Counted from the first letter of the stretch, positions 36,057-45,499 are shown. The stretch: 64,000 bases of DNA from Lacrimispora xylanolytica (GCF_026723765.1 NZ_CP113524.1:372001-436000), one strand, 5' to 3'. The notes: generated from the letters alone by a model not told the origin. A program made the numbers and translations.

Positions 36057-37688
36057 ATGAAAAAATCACTTAAAAAAATTGGGTTAGCGCTTATGACCTC
36101 CATGCTGGTTCTTGGAGCGCTTACCGCATGCGGCGGGAAGGATCCGGGCGCAGAAAATAATACATCCTCCGGTGCGGCAGGGGAGACTACAAAAGCAGGT
36201 GAGTCTTTAACAGGAACAAAGACAGGTGAAGACAGTACCTTTACCTATGCCATTGCAGGCGATCCGGGAGCGAATGTAAACGTAATTACAACAAGCGACC
36301 GTTTTGGCCTTATGACAATTAAAATGATTTATTCCCCATTATATATGTACAACGCAGATGGAATCAACTATTTCCTTGCGAAAAGCGTGGAACCCTCTGA
36401 GGATAAATTGACCTATACCGTACATTTACGGGACGATGTAAAGTGGTCCGACGGAGAAAAATTCACAGCAGATGACGTAGTATTTACCTTTGATGCCATG
36501 GAAAAAGAAGAGAATGCGGGCTGGGCCTACTCTCAGCTTGTTTACCCGGAAGGCAGCGTTAAGGTTGCCAAGGTAGATGATTATACCGTTACCTTTACCA
36601 TGCCAGTTGTCAATGCAGCAGCAGAGGAGATGATTTCCCAGATCTTCATCATGCCAAAGCATGTTTATGAGAATGTGACCAGCTTTGAAAACAATGAAGT
36701 GAATTCTAAGCCGGTTGGAACAGGCCCATATGTAATGTCAGAGTACTCCGCAGGTTCCTATGTGAAGTTCACAAAGAATGAGAACTATTTCCTGGGAGCA
36801 CCTGCTATTGACAACATTGTTTACCGGATCATTGAAAATGAAAACACAGCGAAAACAGCCATTCAAAGCGGTGAAGTAGATGCCTGGATCGGAACTCCTA
36901 CTCAGGTAGAGCAGATGGACTTAAAGTCTAATAACTTAACCGTTCATCCTTATCAGGAAGGCCGTGTCGGCTATCTGATGATGAATTCAAAGCGTATGAC
37001 CGATGAGAACTTAAGAAAAGCAGTTCTTTACGCCATTGACAAAAAAGCCATTGCTGACGCTATTTTCTTAGATGCGGCAAACTACGATCTGCCATGGAGC
37101 TTTATGCCTCCTAACAGTGAGTTCTTTACAGAGGACGTAGAAAAGTATGGTCAGGACCTTGAAAAGTCAAAAGAATTTTTGGCTGCTTCCGGCAACAAGG
37201 CCCCTGAGCTTACCCTGGCATACAGTGCAACAGACAGCATTCAGTCAACCACTGCCATTCTTGTTCAGGAACAGCTTCAGAAGGTTGGCATTAAAGTAAA
37301 CTTAACTGGCGTGGATTCCACTGCACTGAGCCAGCAGATGAAAAAAGAAGATAACGCATACGACATGTATTTCGGCGGTTATATCATGGGAATTGACCCG
37401 GATACCTTTACCAGCCTCTTTGAGAGCGGAAGCGGTTTTAACTACATGCATTATAATTATCCTGAGATCGATGAGCTGTTCTCTCAGGGACGGAAAGAAA
37501 CCGACAAAGCAAAGAGAAAAGAAATCTATACAAAGCTTCAGCAGAAAATACAGGATACAGCCTGCTTCTATCCGCTGTACTCCAATAAGCGTCTTTTAGT
37601 GGTATCAGACAGAGTTACAGGCATCGAGGATGCAAAGCTGGTTCCTGTTTACACCTTTGAAGATACTTCCAAGCTTAAGCTCAAATAA
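36057..37688 (+). CDS. Family-5 (peptide/nickel/oligosaccharide) solute-binding lipoprotein
   Basis: The 543-aa protein has a signal peptide with lipobox LTAC (Cys about residue 23), a Gly/Ser/Thr/Glu-rich linker, and the SBP_bac_5 pattern (PLYMYNADG, YTVHLRDDVKWSDGEKFTADDVVFTFDAM, GTGPYVMSEY). Members bind peptides, nickel, opines or oligosaccharides. The adjacent ROK kinase and putative carbohydrate enzyme favour a glycan substrate, but a peptide cannot be excluded. A terminator-like hairpin separates it from the permease genes. Confidence 0.92.
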   Translation: MKKSLKKIGLALMTSMLVLGALTACGGKDPGAENNTSSGAAGETTKAGESLTGTKTGEDSTFTYAIAGDPGANVNVITTSDRFGLMTIKMIYSPLYMYNADGINYFLAKSVEPSEDKLTYTVHLRDDVKWSDGEKFTADDVVFTFDAMEKEENAGWAYSQLVYPEGSVKVAKVDDYTVTFTMPVVNAAAEEMISQIFIMPKHVYENVTSFENNEVNSKPVGTGPYVMSEYSAGSYVKFTKNENYFLGAPAIDNIVYRIIENENTAKTAIQSGEVDAWIGTPTQVEQMDLKSNNLTVHPYQEGRVGYLMMNSKRMTDENLRKAVLYAIDKKAIADAIFLDAANYDLPWSFMPPNSEFFTEDVEKYGQDLEKSKEFLAASGNKAPELTLAYSATDSIQSTTAILVQEQLQKVGIKVNLTGVDSTALSQQMKKEDNAYDMYFGGYIMGIDPDTFTSLFESGSGFNYMHYNYPEIDELFSQGRKETDKAKRKEIYTKLQQKIQDTACFYPLYSNKRLLVVSDRVTGIEDAKLVPVYTFEDTSKLKLK

Positions 37689-37693
37689 AACGT

Positions 37694-37745
37694 TGAAAAA
37701 GGGGGTTTTTGCTGCTTCATTTCCTGCGGCAAATGCCCCTTTTTA
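37694..37745 (+). terminator. Intra-operon terminator after the solute-binding gene
   Basis: An A-rich strand running into GGGG (around 37697-37705) pairs with CCCCTTTTT (37737-37745), with an inner TTTGC/GCAAA pairing. It sits between the binding-protein gene and the first permease, like the hairpin at 19396-19423. Confidence 0.7.
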
Positions 37746-37760
37746 TAAGGAGATAATTCC

Positions 37761-38714
37761 ATGGCCAAATATATATTAAAACGAATATTGACAGCCATAC
37801 CCATGGTCCTTTTCATCACAATCCTGTGCTTTACCCTCATGCATTTTTCACCATACGATGCCATAGATGCCATGACAAATCCCAGGATGTCCCAGGAAAC
37901 CATTGATTTAATTAAGGCAAAGTACGGATACGACCAGCCTCTTTATATTCAGTATTTCCGCTGGCTGGACGGACTGATGAATGGAAATTATGGATATTCT
38001 ATTGTGACAAAGCAAAGCATTGCAGCGGATCTTTCCGTCAGGATTCCGAATACATTCAAGCTGGTGCTTCCAGCCTATATTACTGCTTACTTTCTGGCCG
38101 TTGTGCTGGGACTCTTGGCAGGCTCTCATAAAAACCGGGCAGCAGATAAGCTGATTGACGGTTTTTCTTCCGTTGGAATCGCAGTTCCTTCCTTCTGGTT
38201 TTCCATGCTCCTTATCTTTGTCTTTGGATATAAGCTGAAGCTTCTTCCCTTTGTTGGAATGAATTCCGTTGGTATGGAAGCCTCTGTGGCTGATTTTATG
38301 AGGCATTACATCATGCCCTTTAGCACCCTTGTATTTGCCTTTCTGCCTGCCAACATAAAGTTTGTCCGTTCCTCCACTCTGACTCAGTTTTCTGAGGATT
38401 ATGTACTGGTGCAGCAGGCTTTTGGTGCCAGCAAGCGGGAAATCATGTTTAAGCATGTCTGCAAAAATGTACTCCTTCCGGTGGTTACAAGACTTGGAAT
38501 GGCATTGCCGTTATTAGTAACCGGAGCCATTATCACAGAGACCGTATTTGGCTGGCCGGGGGTAGGTCCTTACTTTATCAAAGCCATTCAGGGCCTGGAT
38601 TACCCCATTGTCATGATTATCCTGGTATTGTCCTCAACCCTGGTGATCCTTGGTAATCTTCTGTCGGATATTTTGTACTGCCTCATCGATCCGCGAATCC
38701 GGGAAATGGGGTGA
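37761..38714 (+). CDS. ABC transporter permease (DppB/OppB-like)
   Basis: The 317-aa membrane protein has six predicted helices. It starts with the DppB-type MAKYILKRILTAIPMVLFI and has the FGWPGVGPYF motif near residue 260 and the EAA-like cytoplasmic loop (QQAFGASKREIMFKHV). It heterodimerises with the next permease. Confidence 0.92.
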   Translation: MAKYILKRILTAIPMVLFITILCFTLMHFSPYDAIDAMTNPRMSQETIDLIKAKYGYDQPLYIQYFRWLDGLMNGNYGYSIVTKQSIAADLSVRIPNTFKLVLPAYITAYFLAVVLGLLAGSHKNRAADKLIDGFSSVGIAVPSFWFSMLLIFVFGYKLKLLPFVGMNSVGMEASVADFMRHYIMPFSTLVFAFLPANIKFVRSSTLTQFSEDYVLVQQAFGASKREIMFKHVCKNVLLPVVTRLGMALPLLVTGAIITETVFGWPGVGPYFIKAIQGLDYPIVMIILVLSSTLVILGNLLSDILYCLIDPRIREMG

Positions 38715-38720
38715 TGACAA

Positions 38721-39605
38721 ATGAGAAAGAAAGATAATATGAAACATAACAACAGGTCCACTCGAATGGACAGCGTGATTCTTGTATTAAAGCATGATAA
38801 GGCAGCAGTACTCTCCTTGATTCTCTTAGGGATTATCATCCTGTTTGCCCTTATCGCCCCATTGCTTCCTGTAGATCCTAATGCAACGGACGTCATCAAT
38901 CGGCTAAAATCTCCGTCCTTTACTCATCTGTTTGGTACCGATGAGGTGGGAAGAGATTATTTTGCAAGAGTCATCTATGGAGGCCGTGTCTCCCTGTTGG
39001 TTGGATTTTTAGCCATGCTCACAAGCCTTACCATCGGCGTTGCAGTAGGAACCATCTCCGGGTTCTGCGGTGGGATCATCGATGCCATACTGATGCGTAT
39101 CGTAGACGTGCTTCACTCCATACCCTGGATGATTTTAGTAACGGTTGTCAGCATCTTTTTAAAGCCGGGACTTAAGTCCATCATACTTGTAATCGGACTC
39201 TTTACCTGGATGGAGATTGCAAGGCTGGTACGTGCGGAAACTCTTTCTTTAAAAGAGAGGGAATTTGTTCTATACGCCAAGTTTTCGGGAGTCGGTGTTT
39301 TAACTATTATTCTGCGCCATATTATCCCCGCAGTATTTCCTACCATCATCGTCTCAGCCACTACCAGCATGGCAAATGCCATTATGACAGAGTCTTCCTT
39401 AAGCTTTTTAGGGGTTGGAATCCAGCAGCCAATGTCCTCCTGGGGCAGTCTCCTTCAGGATGCCCAGGGAACCATGCAGAACAACTTTTTCATGGCCTTA
39501 ATACCAGGGCTTTTAATCATAATAACGATTTTTAGCTTTAATAAGCTTGGAAATTTACTTCGTGTCTATGTGGAGCCTAAGGTCATGAACGATGAGAAAG
39601 AATAA
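38721..39605 (+). CDS. ABC transporter permease (DppC/OppC-like)
   Basis: The 294-aa permease has the DppC hallmarks HLFGTDEVGRDYFARVIYGGR (residues about 70-90), six membrane helices and an EAA loop (YAKFSGVGVLTIILRHIIP), and LSFLGVGIQQP near the C-terminus. It lies 6 bp after the DppB-like gene. Confidence 0.92.
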   Translation: MRKKDNMKHNNRSTRMDSVILVLKHDKAAVLSLILLGIIILFALIAPLLPVDPNATDVINRLKSPSFTHLFGTDEVGRDYFARVIYGGRVSLLVGFLAMLTSLTIGVAVGTISGFCGGIIDAILMRIVDVLHSIPWMILVTVVSIFLKPGLKSIILVIGLFTWMEIARLVRAETLSLKEREFVLYAKFSGVGVLTIILRHIIPAVFPTIIVSATTSMANAIMTESSLSFLGVGIQQPMSSWGSLLQDAQGTMQNNFFMALIPGLLIIITIFSFNKLGNLLRVYVEPKVMNDEKE

Positions 39606-39620
39606 AGTGAGGGAATAAAA

Positions 39621-40640
39621 GTGGAAGATTCAAACAATATAAATAAAGAAATCCTGTCTGCCAGGAATGTACACACCACTTTTCATACCCATGGAAAATC
39701 GGTGCAGGCAGTACGAGGTGTCAGCTTCCATGTCGGGCAGAAGGAAATCCTTGCTGTGGTAGGAGAATCCGGAAGCGGAAAAAGCGTTCTCATGAAATCA
39801 ATCATGGGACTGATGCCTGACAATGCAGAAATTACCGCAGATGAAATCCGGTTCCTGGACCGGGAGCTTACTGCCATGACGCCGGAGCAGCTAAGAAAGA
39901 TACGGGGAAAGGAAATTGCCATGGTATTTCAGGATCCCATGACAGCCTTAAACCCTTTAAGAACCATAGGATATCATCTTATGGAGGTGTTAAAACGGCA
40001 CCGTAACATGAGCGGAAAAGAAGCCCATAACGAGGCCATAGAAGTGCTGAAGCAAGTAGGAATTTCCTCTCCGGAAAAACGTCTTATGCAGTATCCCCAC
40101 GAGTTTTCCGGCGGAATGCGCCAGAGAGCTTTAATAGCCATGGCCCTTTGTTGTTTGCCAAAGCTTTTGATCGCAGATGAGCCTACGACAGCTCTTGATG
40201 TGACCATTCAGGCTCAGATCCTTGAACTGTTAAAGAAGCTTCAGGAAGAGAATGGAATGAGCGTGGTGCTGATTACCCATGACCTTGGTGTGGTAGCAAG
40301 CTTAAGCCACAGAATCTGTGTGATGTACGGCGGACTTATTATGGAAGAGGGACTGACGGATGAAATCTTTTATGCTCCCAAACATCCTTATACAAAAGCC
40401 CTCTTAAGAGCTATTCCAAAGCCTCAGTCAGGAAGCCGAGAGCGGCTGGAAGCCATTCCTGGAATGGCCCCATCCCTGGCTTCTCCTCCCCCTGGCTGTC
40501 CCTTTGCCGAGCGGTGTAAATTCGCCTGTGAAGCATGTAATCAGGCCATACCACAGTACCGGGTGTATTCTGACACCCAGAGGGCTCTGTGCATCTTTTC
40601 TGACGAGGAGCTGAATGCCATGGAACAGGAGGTGGAGTAA
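39621..40640 (+). CDS. ABC transporter ATP-binding protein (DppD/OppD-like)
   Basis: The 339-aa ATPase has Walker A GESGSGKSV (about residue 50), signature FSGGMRQRALIA, Walker B LLIADEPTTALD, and a C-terminal oligopeptide-transporter extension with cysteines (CPFAERCKFACEAC) that may bind a cluster or metal, as in the family. It starts at GTG 39621 after a weak GAGGG site; no nearby ATG fits better. Confidence 0.92.
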   Translation: MEDSNNINKEILSARNVHTTFHTHGKSVQAVRGVSFHVGQKEILAVVGESGSGKSVLMKSIMGLMPDNAEITADEIRFLDRELTAMTPEQLRKIRGKEIAMVFQDPMTALNPLRTIGYHLMEVLKRHRNMSGKEAHNEAIEVLKQVGISSPEKRLMQYPHEFSGGMRQRALIAMALCCLPKLLIADEPTTALDVTIQAQILELLKKLQEENGMSVVLITHDLGVVASLSHRICVMYGGLIMEEGLTDEIFYAPKHPYTKALLRAIPKPQSGSRERLEAIPGMAPSLASPPPGCPFAERCKFACEACNQAIPQYRVYSDTQRALCIFSDEELNAMEQEVE

Positions 40641-41621
40641 ATGGAACAGAATAACCAGGAGATCCTTCTGGAAGCGAAAAACTTGTGTAAATACTTCCCC
40701 CAAAAGGACTTTTTTGGGAGGAAAAAGGCAGAGGTAAAGGCGGTAGATGGCATCAATCTTGCCATCCGAAAAGGGGAGACCTTTGGTCTTGTGGGGGAGT
40801 CTGGCTGTGGAAAATCAACCCTTGGGCGGACGCTCATCCGCATGTATGATCCCACCAGCGGTTCCATCCATTTTAAGGGTCAGGATATTACTGGATGGAA
40901 GGGGAAACAGCTTCTTCCTATCCATAAGCAGATGCAGATCATTTTCCAGGATCCCTACTCAGCCCTTGATCCCCATTTAAATGTAAGGGAAATCATCAAA
41001 GAGTCCCTGACGGCCGGAGGAAAGATGGCTGCCAGCGAAATGGATGGAAGAATCGAAGAACTCTTAAAAAGGGTGGGAATGAAACCGGATGATATGCATA
41101 AGTATGCATACGAATTCTCCGGTGGACAGCGTCAGAGAATCGGAATTGCCAGAGCACTTTCCGTGGAACCAGAATTTCTTCTTTGTGATGAACCGATATC
41201 AGCTCTTGATGTGTCGATACAGGCACAGGTGGTGAATATGCTGGAAGATCTTCAGGAAGAATTAGGGCTTACCTACCTCTTCGTTGCCCATGATTTGTCC
41301 ATGGTGCGTCACATATCCACCAGGATTGGTGTCATGTATTTAGGGCGGCTGGTAGAGGTGGCAGATTGTGATGAACTCTATGAAAATCCTCTTCATCCTT
41401 ACACGAAAGCCCTTCTTTCTGCCATTCCTGTGGCTGATCCAAAGGCAGCAAGAGCGGCGAGCCGCCTTATGCTATCAGGAGAACTCCCAAGTCCCATGGA
41501 TGTACCAGGCGGATGCCACTTCCATACCCGATGCATGGACGTTCAGAAAGAATGTGAAGAATCCATTCCAGGCATGCGCGAAATATCTCCGGGGCATTAC
41601 GTGGCATGCTCCTGTATCTGA
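40641..41621 (+). CDS. ABC transporter ATP-binding protein (DppF/OppF-like)
   Basis: The 326-aa ATPase has Walker A GESGCGKST, signature FSGGQRQRIGIAR, Walker B LLCDEPISALD and the C-terminal cysteine-containing extension. The ATG immediately follows the upstream stop codon, with GGAGGTGGAG inside the upstream gene as ribosome binding site. It completes the importer as the partner of the DppD-like ATPase. Confidence 0.92.
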   Translation: MEQNNQEILLEAKNLCKYFPQKDFFGRKKAEVKAVDGINLAIRKGETFGLVGESGCGKSTLGRTLIRMYDPTSGSIHFKGQDITGWKGKQLLPIHKQMQIIFQDPYSALDPHLNVREIIKESLTAGGKMAASEMDGRIEELLKRVGMKPDDMHKYAYEFSGGQRQRIGIARALSVEPEFLLCDEPISALDVSIQAQVVNMLEDLQEELGLTYLFVAHDLSMVRHISTRIGVMYLGRLVEVADCDELYENPLHPYTKALLSAIPVADPKAARAASRLMLSGELPSPMDVPGGCHFHTRCMDVQKECEESIPGMREISPGHYVACSCI

Positions 41622-41663
41622 CAATTTACGTAGGATGAGGAAGAAACCTTAGAAAAATAATTC

Positions 41664-41692
41664 TTGACTTTTTAAACAAAACTTTTTATAAT
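41664..41692 (+). promoter_or_regulatory. Promoter of the polar amino acid ABC operon
   Basis: TTGACT (41664-41669) and TATAAT (41687-41692) are 17 bp apart, a strong sigma-A promoter giving a leader of about 100 nt. Confidence 0.8.
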
Positions 41693-41715
41693 AACAACAA
41701 TTAAAGAACAAAACT

Positions 41716-41757
41716 AAGCGAAGACGCTTAAGAGTATTTACCCTTAGGCGTTTTTTT
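41716..41757 (+). terminator. Leader attenuator upstream of the amino acid ABC operon
   Basis: In the leader, ACGCTTAAG (41724-41732) pairs with CTTAGGCGT (9 bp with one G-U) and is followed by seven Ts. A competing upstream hairpin, AAGCG-AAGA-CGCTT, shares the same CGCTT, so two exclusive structures are possible. This suggests regulated early termination, although no leader peptide or known aptamer was recognised. Confidence 0.6.
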
Positions 41758-41796
41758 GCATATTCGCAGTCTTTTACACAGAAAGGAGATGAAAAT

Positions 41797-42528
41797 ATGC
41801 CAGATATGGTGAAAGTCGAAAACTTAAAAAAGAACTTCGGAGACCTTGAAGTTTTAAAGGATATCAGCCTGACGGTGAAGGAAGGTGAGAAGCTTGTTAT
41901 TATAGGTCCTTCCGGTTCTGGAAAGTCCACCTTTATCCGGTGCATCAACTACCTAGAGGAGCCCACAAGCGGCAAAATTACAGTAGCAGGCACGGAAGTA
42001 ACAAAAAAGAATCATCTGGAAATGGCAAAAAAGTATTCATCCATGGTCTTTCAGCAATTTAATTTATATCCCCATCTTACCGTCTTAGAAAATCTTACCC
42101 TGGCACCCATCAAGCTGCAGCATGTTCCCAAAGAAGAGGCAAAAAAGATTGCTTTAAATTGCCTGGAACGAGTTGGCCTTAAGGAAAAGGCTGGTAATTA
42201 TCCAGTTCAGCTTTCCGGCGGACAGCAGCAGAGAGTTGCCATTGCAAGAGCCTTATGCACCAAACAGCCACTCATTCTGTTTGATGAGCCTACTTCTGCC
42301 CTTGACCCTGAGATGGTGCAGGAGGTTTTAAGCGTTATGGTAGAGCTGGCACAGGAAAATATTACGATGATCTGCGTGACCCATGAGATGGGCTTTGCCC
42401 GTCAGGTGGCGGACCGAGTAATTTTCATGGATGGCGGGTATATTCTTGAAGAGGGCACACCAGAGCATTTCTTTGAGTGCCCGGAACATGAAAGAACCAA
42501 AGCGTTCTTAAGCAAGATCCTGCATTAG
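41797..42528 (+). CDS. Polar amino acid ABC transporter ATP-binding protein (GlnQ-like)
   Basis: The 243-aa ATPase has Walker [10 protein letters not shown] (about residue 38), signature [15 protein letters not shown], Walker [16 protein letters not shown] and the H-loop CVTHEMGFA. It is first in a four-gene importer operon behind a strong promoter and attenuator. AAAGGAG precedes the ATG. Confidence 0.93.
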   Translation: MPDMVKVENLKKNFGDLEVLKDISLTVKEGEKLVIIGPSGSGKSTFIRCINYLEEPTSGKITVAGTEVTKKNHLEMAKKYSSMVFQQFNLYPHLTVLENLTLAPIKLQHVPKEEAKKIALNCLERVGLKEKAGNYPVQLSGGQQQRVAIARALCTKQPLILFDEPTSALDPEMVQEVLSVMVELAQENITMICVTHEMGFARQVADRVIFMDGGYILEEGTPEHFFECPEHERTKAFLSKILH

Positions 42529-42571
42529 GGTGTTTGTTTAATATAATTTAAAGATCTAGGAGGAAACAGAT

Positions 42572-43447
42572 ATGATGAAAAAGATGTTATCACTTGCACT
42601 TACACTTGCTATGGTGGCTTCCATTACCGCCTGCGGTTCTAAACCGGAGACGACAACCACAGCCGCTGAGACTACAAAGGCAGGGGAGACTGCGAAAGCA
42701 GGAGACGGTGCAGCCGCTGACGTTCAGAAAATTATTGACCGGGGAACCTTAAAGGTTGGTTGTAAATCCGATATTCCTAAATTCAGCCTTCAAAATACTG
42801 CCACAGGTGAGTACGAAGGATTTGAAGATGATATTGCTTATGAGATTGCAGGAAAAATCTTCGGATGTACCGCTGACGAAGCAAAAGAGAAAAAACTGGT
42901 TGCGTTCCAGGGCGTTACCGCAAAAACAAGAGGACCTCTCTTAGAGAACGGGGAAATCGATCTTGTTATTGCTACTTTTACCATCACAGATGAGAGAAAA
43001 GAAACTTATAACTTCTCTACACCATACTATACCGATGCAGTTGGTCTTTTAGTTAATAAGGATTCCGGCATCACTTCCATCGAGGGTCTTGACGGTAAGG
43101 TTGTAGGAATTGCTCAGTCTGCAAATACAAAAGAGATGACTTTAAAGTATATCGACGAAAAGGGCTTAAAGGTAAAACCTCAGTTCCAGGAATTTGATGG
43201 TTACCCAGCACTTGCTCAGGCTCTGGCAACCAAGCAGATCGACTGCTTCTCCGTTGACCGTGCCATCTTATCCGGCTATGTAAATGATAAGAACCATATC
43301 TTAGAGGATCGTTTTGCTGAGCAGGATTACGGCGTTGCATCTGCAAAGGAAAACACAGGTCTTGCAGCATTAGTAGAAGAGAAAGTTACTTCCATGATTT
43401 CTGACGGCTCCATGAAGAAGCTTCAGGATAAATGGGAATTACAGTAA
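42572..43447 (+). CDS. Polar amino acid solute-binding lipoprotein
   Basis: The 291-aa family 3 binding protein has a signal peptide with lipobox ITAC (Cys about 21), a Thr/Ala/Glu-rich linker, and the core RGTLKVGCKSDIPKFSL, then VIATFTITDERKE and DAVGLLVNKDSG. This fold binds glutamine, glutamate/aspartate, cystine or basic amino acids; the specificity is not clear. AGGAGG precedes the ATG; a second ATG one codon later is equally possible. Confidence 0.92.
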   Translation: MMKKMLSLALTLAMVASITACGSKPETTTTAAETTKAGETAKAGDGAAADVQKIIDRGTLKVGCKSDIPKFSLQNTATGEYEGFEDDIAYEIAGKIFGCTADEAKEKKLVAFQGVTAKTRGPLLENGEIDLVIATFTITDERKETYNFSTPYYTDAVGLLVNKDSGITSIEGLDGKVVGIAQSANTKEMTLKYIDEKGLKVKPQFQEFDGYPALAQALATKQIDCFSVDRAILSGYVNDKNHILEDRFAEQDYGVASAKENTGLAALVEEKVTSMISDGSMKKLQDKWELQ

Positions 43448-43471
43448 GCTGTGATGTAAAGGAAAATTGAC

Positions 43472-44203
43472 ATGATTAAAGGTCTTTTTGATACAAAACG
43501 CTGGAATGCCCTGTTTCAGGCATTTCCCGAATATTATATACCAGGCTTTCTTATGACCCTTAAAATATCACTTGTTGGGCTTGCGCTTGCGCTTGCCCTT
43601 GGAGTGGTATTTGGTCTGCTTTCTACGGCAAAATTCAAACCGTTTCGGATTCTTTCACGAATTTACGTGGAATTCATACAGAATACGCCTCTGGCTCTTC
43701 AGGTGGTGTGCTATTATTCTATCCTGCCCATGCTCTTTTCCAGTTCCGGATTTCGTATGCCCAAGTTTATCCTGGGCGTCATCGGTGTTGGAATCTACCA
43801 TGGTGCCTACATCTCTGAGGTCATAAGAACCGGAATCGAAGCCATACCGAAGGGACAGTCTGAGGCAGCATCTTCTCAGGGGTTTTCTTATCTGGAGACC
43901 ATGTATCACATCATTTTGCCTCAGACCATAAAGATTATCCTGCCGCCTCTTGCCAATCAGGCTCTAGGACTAGTAAAGAACACCTCCATTCTGGCCATGG
44001 TGGCTGGTATGGATCTCATGTATTTTACCGATTCCTGGGGTTCCGAGCGAGGCTACTTTGCTCAGGCATACTTTACCAGTGCGGTTATGTACTTTATCAT
44101 CTGTTTCCCGCTGGCAAGACTTGCCCGCTATCTGGAGATTCGTTCTATGAGGCTTCCGACTGCAAAAAGGCTTGAGATTACAGCAGATGAGGAGGTCGCA
44201 TGA
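43472..44203 (+). CDS. Polar amino acid ABC transporter permease
   Basis: The 243-aa HisM/GlnP-family permease has five hydrophobic helices, the motif FIQNTPLALQVVCYY (about residue 66) and the EAA loop GIEAIPKGQSEAASSQGFSY. Its TGA overlaps the ATG of the second permease (ATGA). Confidence 0.92.
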   Translation: MIKGLFDTKRWNALFQAFPEYYIPGFLMTLKISLVGLALALALGVVFGLLSTAKFKPFRILSRIYVEFIQNTPLALQVVCYYSILPMLFSSSGFRMPKFILGVIGVGIYHGAYISEVIRTGIEAIPKGQSEAASSQGFSYLETMYHIILPQTIKIILPPLANQALGLVKNTSILAMVAGMDLMYFTDSWGSERGYFAQAYFTSAVMYFIICFPLARLARYLEIRSMRLPTAKRLEITADEEVA

Positions 44204-44862
44204 TAGAATTATTTCACCAGATTTTTACCCCGGCTAATGTAATCTTTATGTTTAAGGGATTACAGATGACGGTTCTTATCGCAATCCTGGCTACCATTAT
44301 CAGTATGATTTTTGGTACCATATTCGCTCTGATCCGGACCTATGCTTCCGGCAAATGGAAATGGGCAGGCGTGCTGGTTGCGATCTATACAGAATTTTTC
44401 CGCTGTACCCCAAACCTGTTGTGGATTCTTTGGATCTATTTTACGGTGAAAGGGAATAAAGTAGGAGTATCGGTGTTTGCTATTTCGCTCTTTACTTCTG
44501 CTGTTATGGCAGAGATCATCAGAGGAGGGTTAAACTCCATTCCCAAGGGCCAGTTTGAAAGCGCCCAGTCTCAGGGCTTTGGATTTATAAAGACTCTCTG
44601 GTACATTATACTTCCCCAGACTTATAAGAAGGTCATTCCTGCGCTTTTAAGCCAGGTCATTACAATCATTAAAGATACCTCCTTCTTAAAGATGGTGGAC
44701 GTTGCAGAATTTATGAGAAACAGTTCCGTTGTACTTGGAAGCATTTACGATGTACGGGGCATGATGATGCTGTTTGCCTTCGAAGCCCTTTGCTATTTTA
44801 CCATCTGCTTTGCGTTAAGCACGGTAGTAAGGCGTTATCAGAAAACCATAGTAACTGGTTAG
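44200..44862 (+). CDS. Polar amino acid ABC transporter permease
   Basis: The 220-aa partner permease has FFRCTPNLLWILWIYF and the EAA loop GLNSIPKGQFESAQSQGFGF. It is translationally coupled to the upstream permease and followed by the kinase-like gene 15 bp later. Confidence 0.92.
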   Translation: MIELFHQIFTPANVIFMFKGLQMTVLIAILATIISMIFGTIFALIRTYASGKWKWAGVLVAIYTEFFRCTPNLLWILWIYFTVKGNKVGVSVFAISLFTSAVMAEIIRGGLNSIPKGQFESAQSQGFGFIKTLWYIILPQTYKKVIPALLSQVITIIKDTSFLKMVDVAEFMRNSSVVLGSIYDVRGMMMLFAFEALCYFTICFALSTVVRRYQKTIVTG

Positions 44863-44877
44863 GGAGGAACTTTTTGA

Positions 44878-45477
44878 ATGAAAAAGTTTACAATCACGAT
44901 TGCCCGTGAGTTTGGAAGTATGGGAGGTCCCATTGCAAGGGAGCTTTCCAAAGAACTGGGAGTGAAGTTTTACGACCGTGATATTGTGGAAGAGGTGGCA
45001 AAAAAGTTAAAGCTTCCAGTTTCCACCATAAGTGATGAAGAGGAAAAGTCCAAGCATCTGTTGTTTTCCCATATGTTTCCATTGGGGACGGATGAGGACT
45101 ATATGCAGGATATCATTTTTGATGTGCAAAAGGACATCATTTTGGATCTTGCAAAAAAGGAAAGCTGTATCCTGGTAGGAAGATGCTCCAATCACATCTT
45201 AGAGAATCAAAAGAACAACATCAATATATTTATTTATGCTCCATATCAGAAGCGGATTGAAAACTGCGTCAATTCCTTAGGAATGACGGTCAGTGAGGCC
45301 AAGCGAATGATTCAGTCCGTGGACAAAGCAAGAAATACTTATCATAAAAAATATGCCGGATATCTTCCCAACAATCCGGAGCATACCAACCTTATGATTG
45401 ATTCCTCTCTCCTTGGAGTGACAGGTACGGCACAGCTCATTGCTGGTGTGGTCCGTCAGCTTTTTGGGGAAGAATAA
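44878..45477 (+). CDS. Cytidylate-kinase-like protein
   Basis: The 199-aa protein has an N-terminal P-loop variant, TIAREFGSMGGPIARELSKEL, followed by YDRDIVEEVAKKL, and a central CILVGRCSNHIL. This matches the cytidylate-kinase-like family common in Firmicutes, distinct from true Cmk because the P-loop lacks the usual G-K-[ST]. The substrate is unknown. It appears to be the last gene of the amino acid transport operon, with a hairpin terminator after it. Confidence 0.8.
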   Translation: MKKFTITIAREFGSMGGPIARELSKELGVKFYDRDIVEEVAKKLKLPVSTISDEEEKSKHLLFSHMFPLGTDEDYMQDIIFDVQKDIILDLAKKESCILVGRCSNHILENQKNNINIFIYAPYQKRIENCVNSLGMTVSEAKRMIQSVDKARNTYHKKYAGYLPNNPEHTNLMIDSSLLGVTGTAQLIAGVVRQLFGEE

Positions 45478-45499
45478 AATGGGAGAAGTTTCCTATTTA

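Noticed and set aside
37908-38456. 182-codon minus-strand frame inside the DppB-like permease
   Set aside because: Shadow of the permease gene on the other strand; no ribosome binding site.
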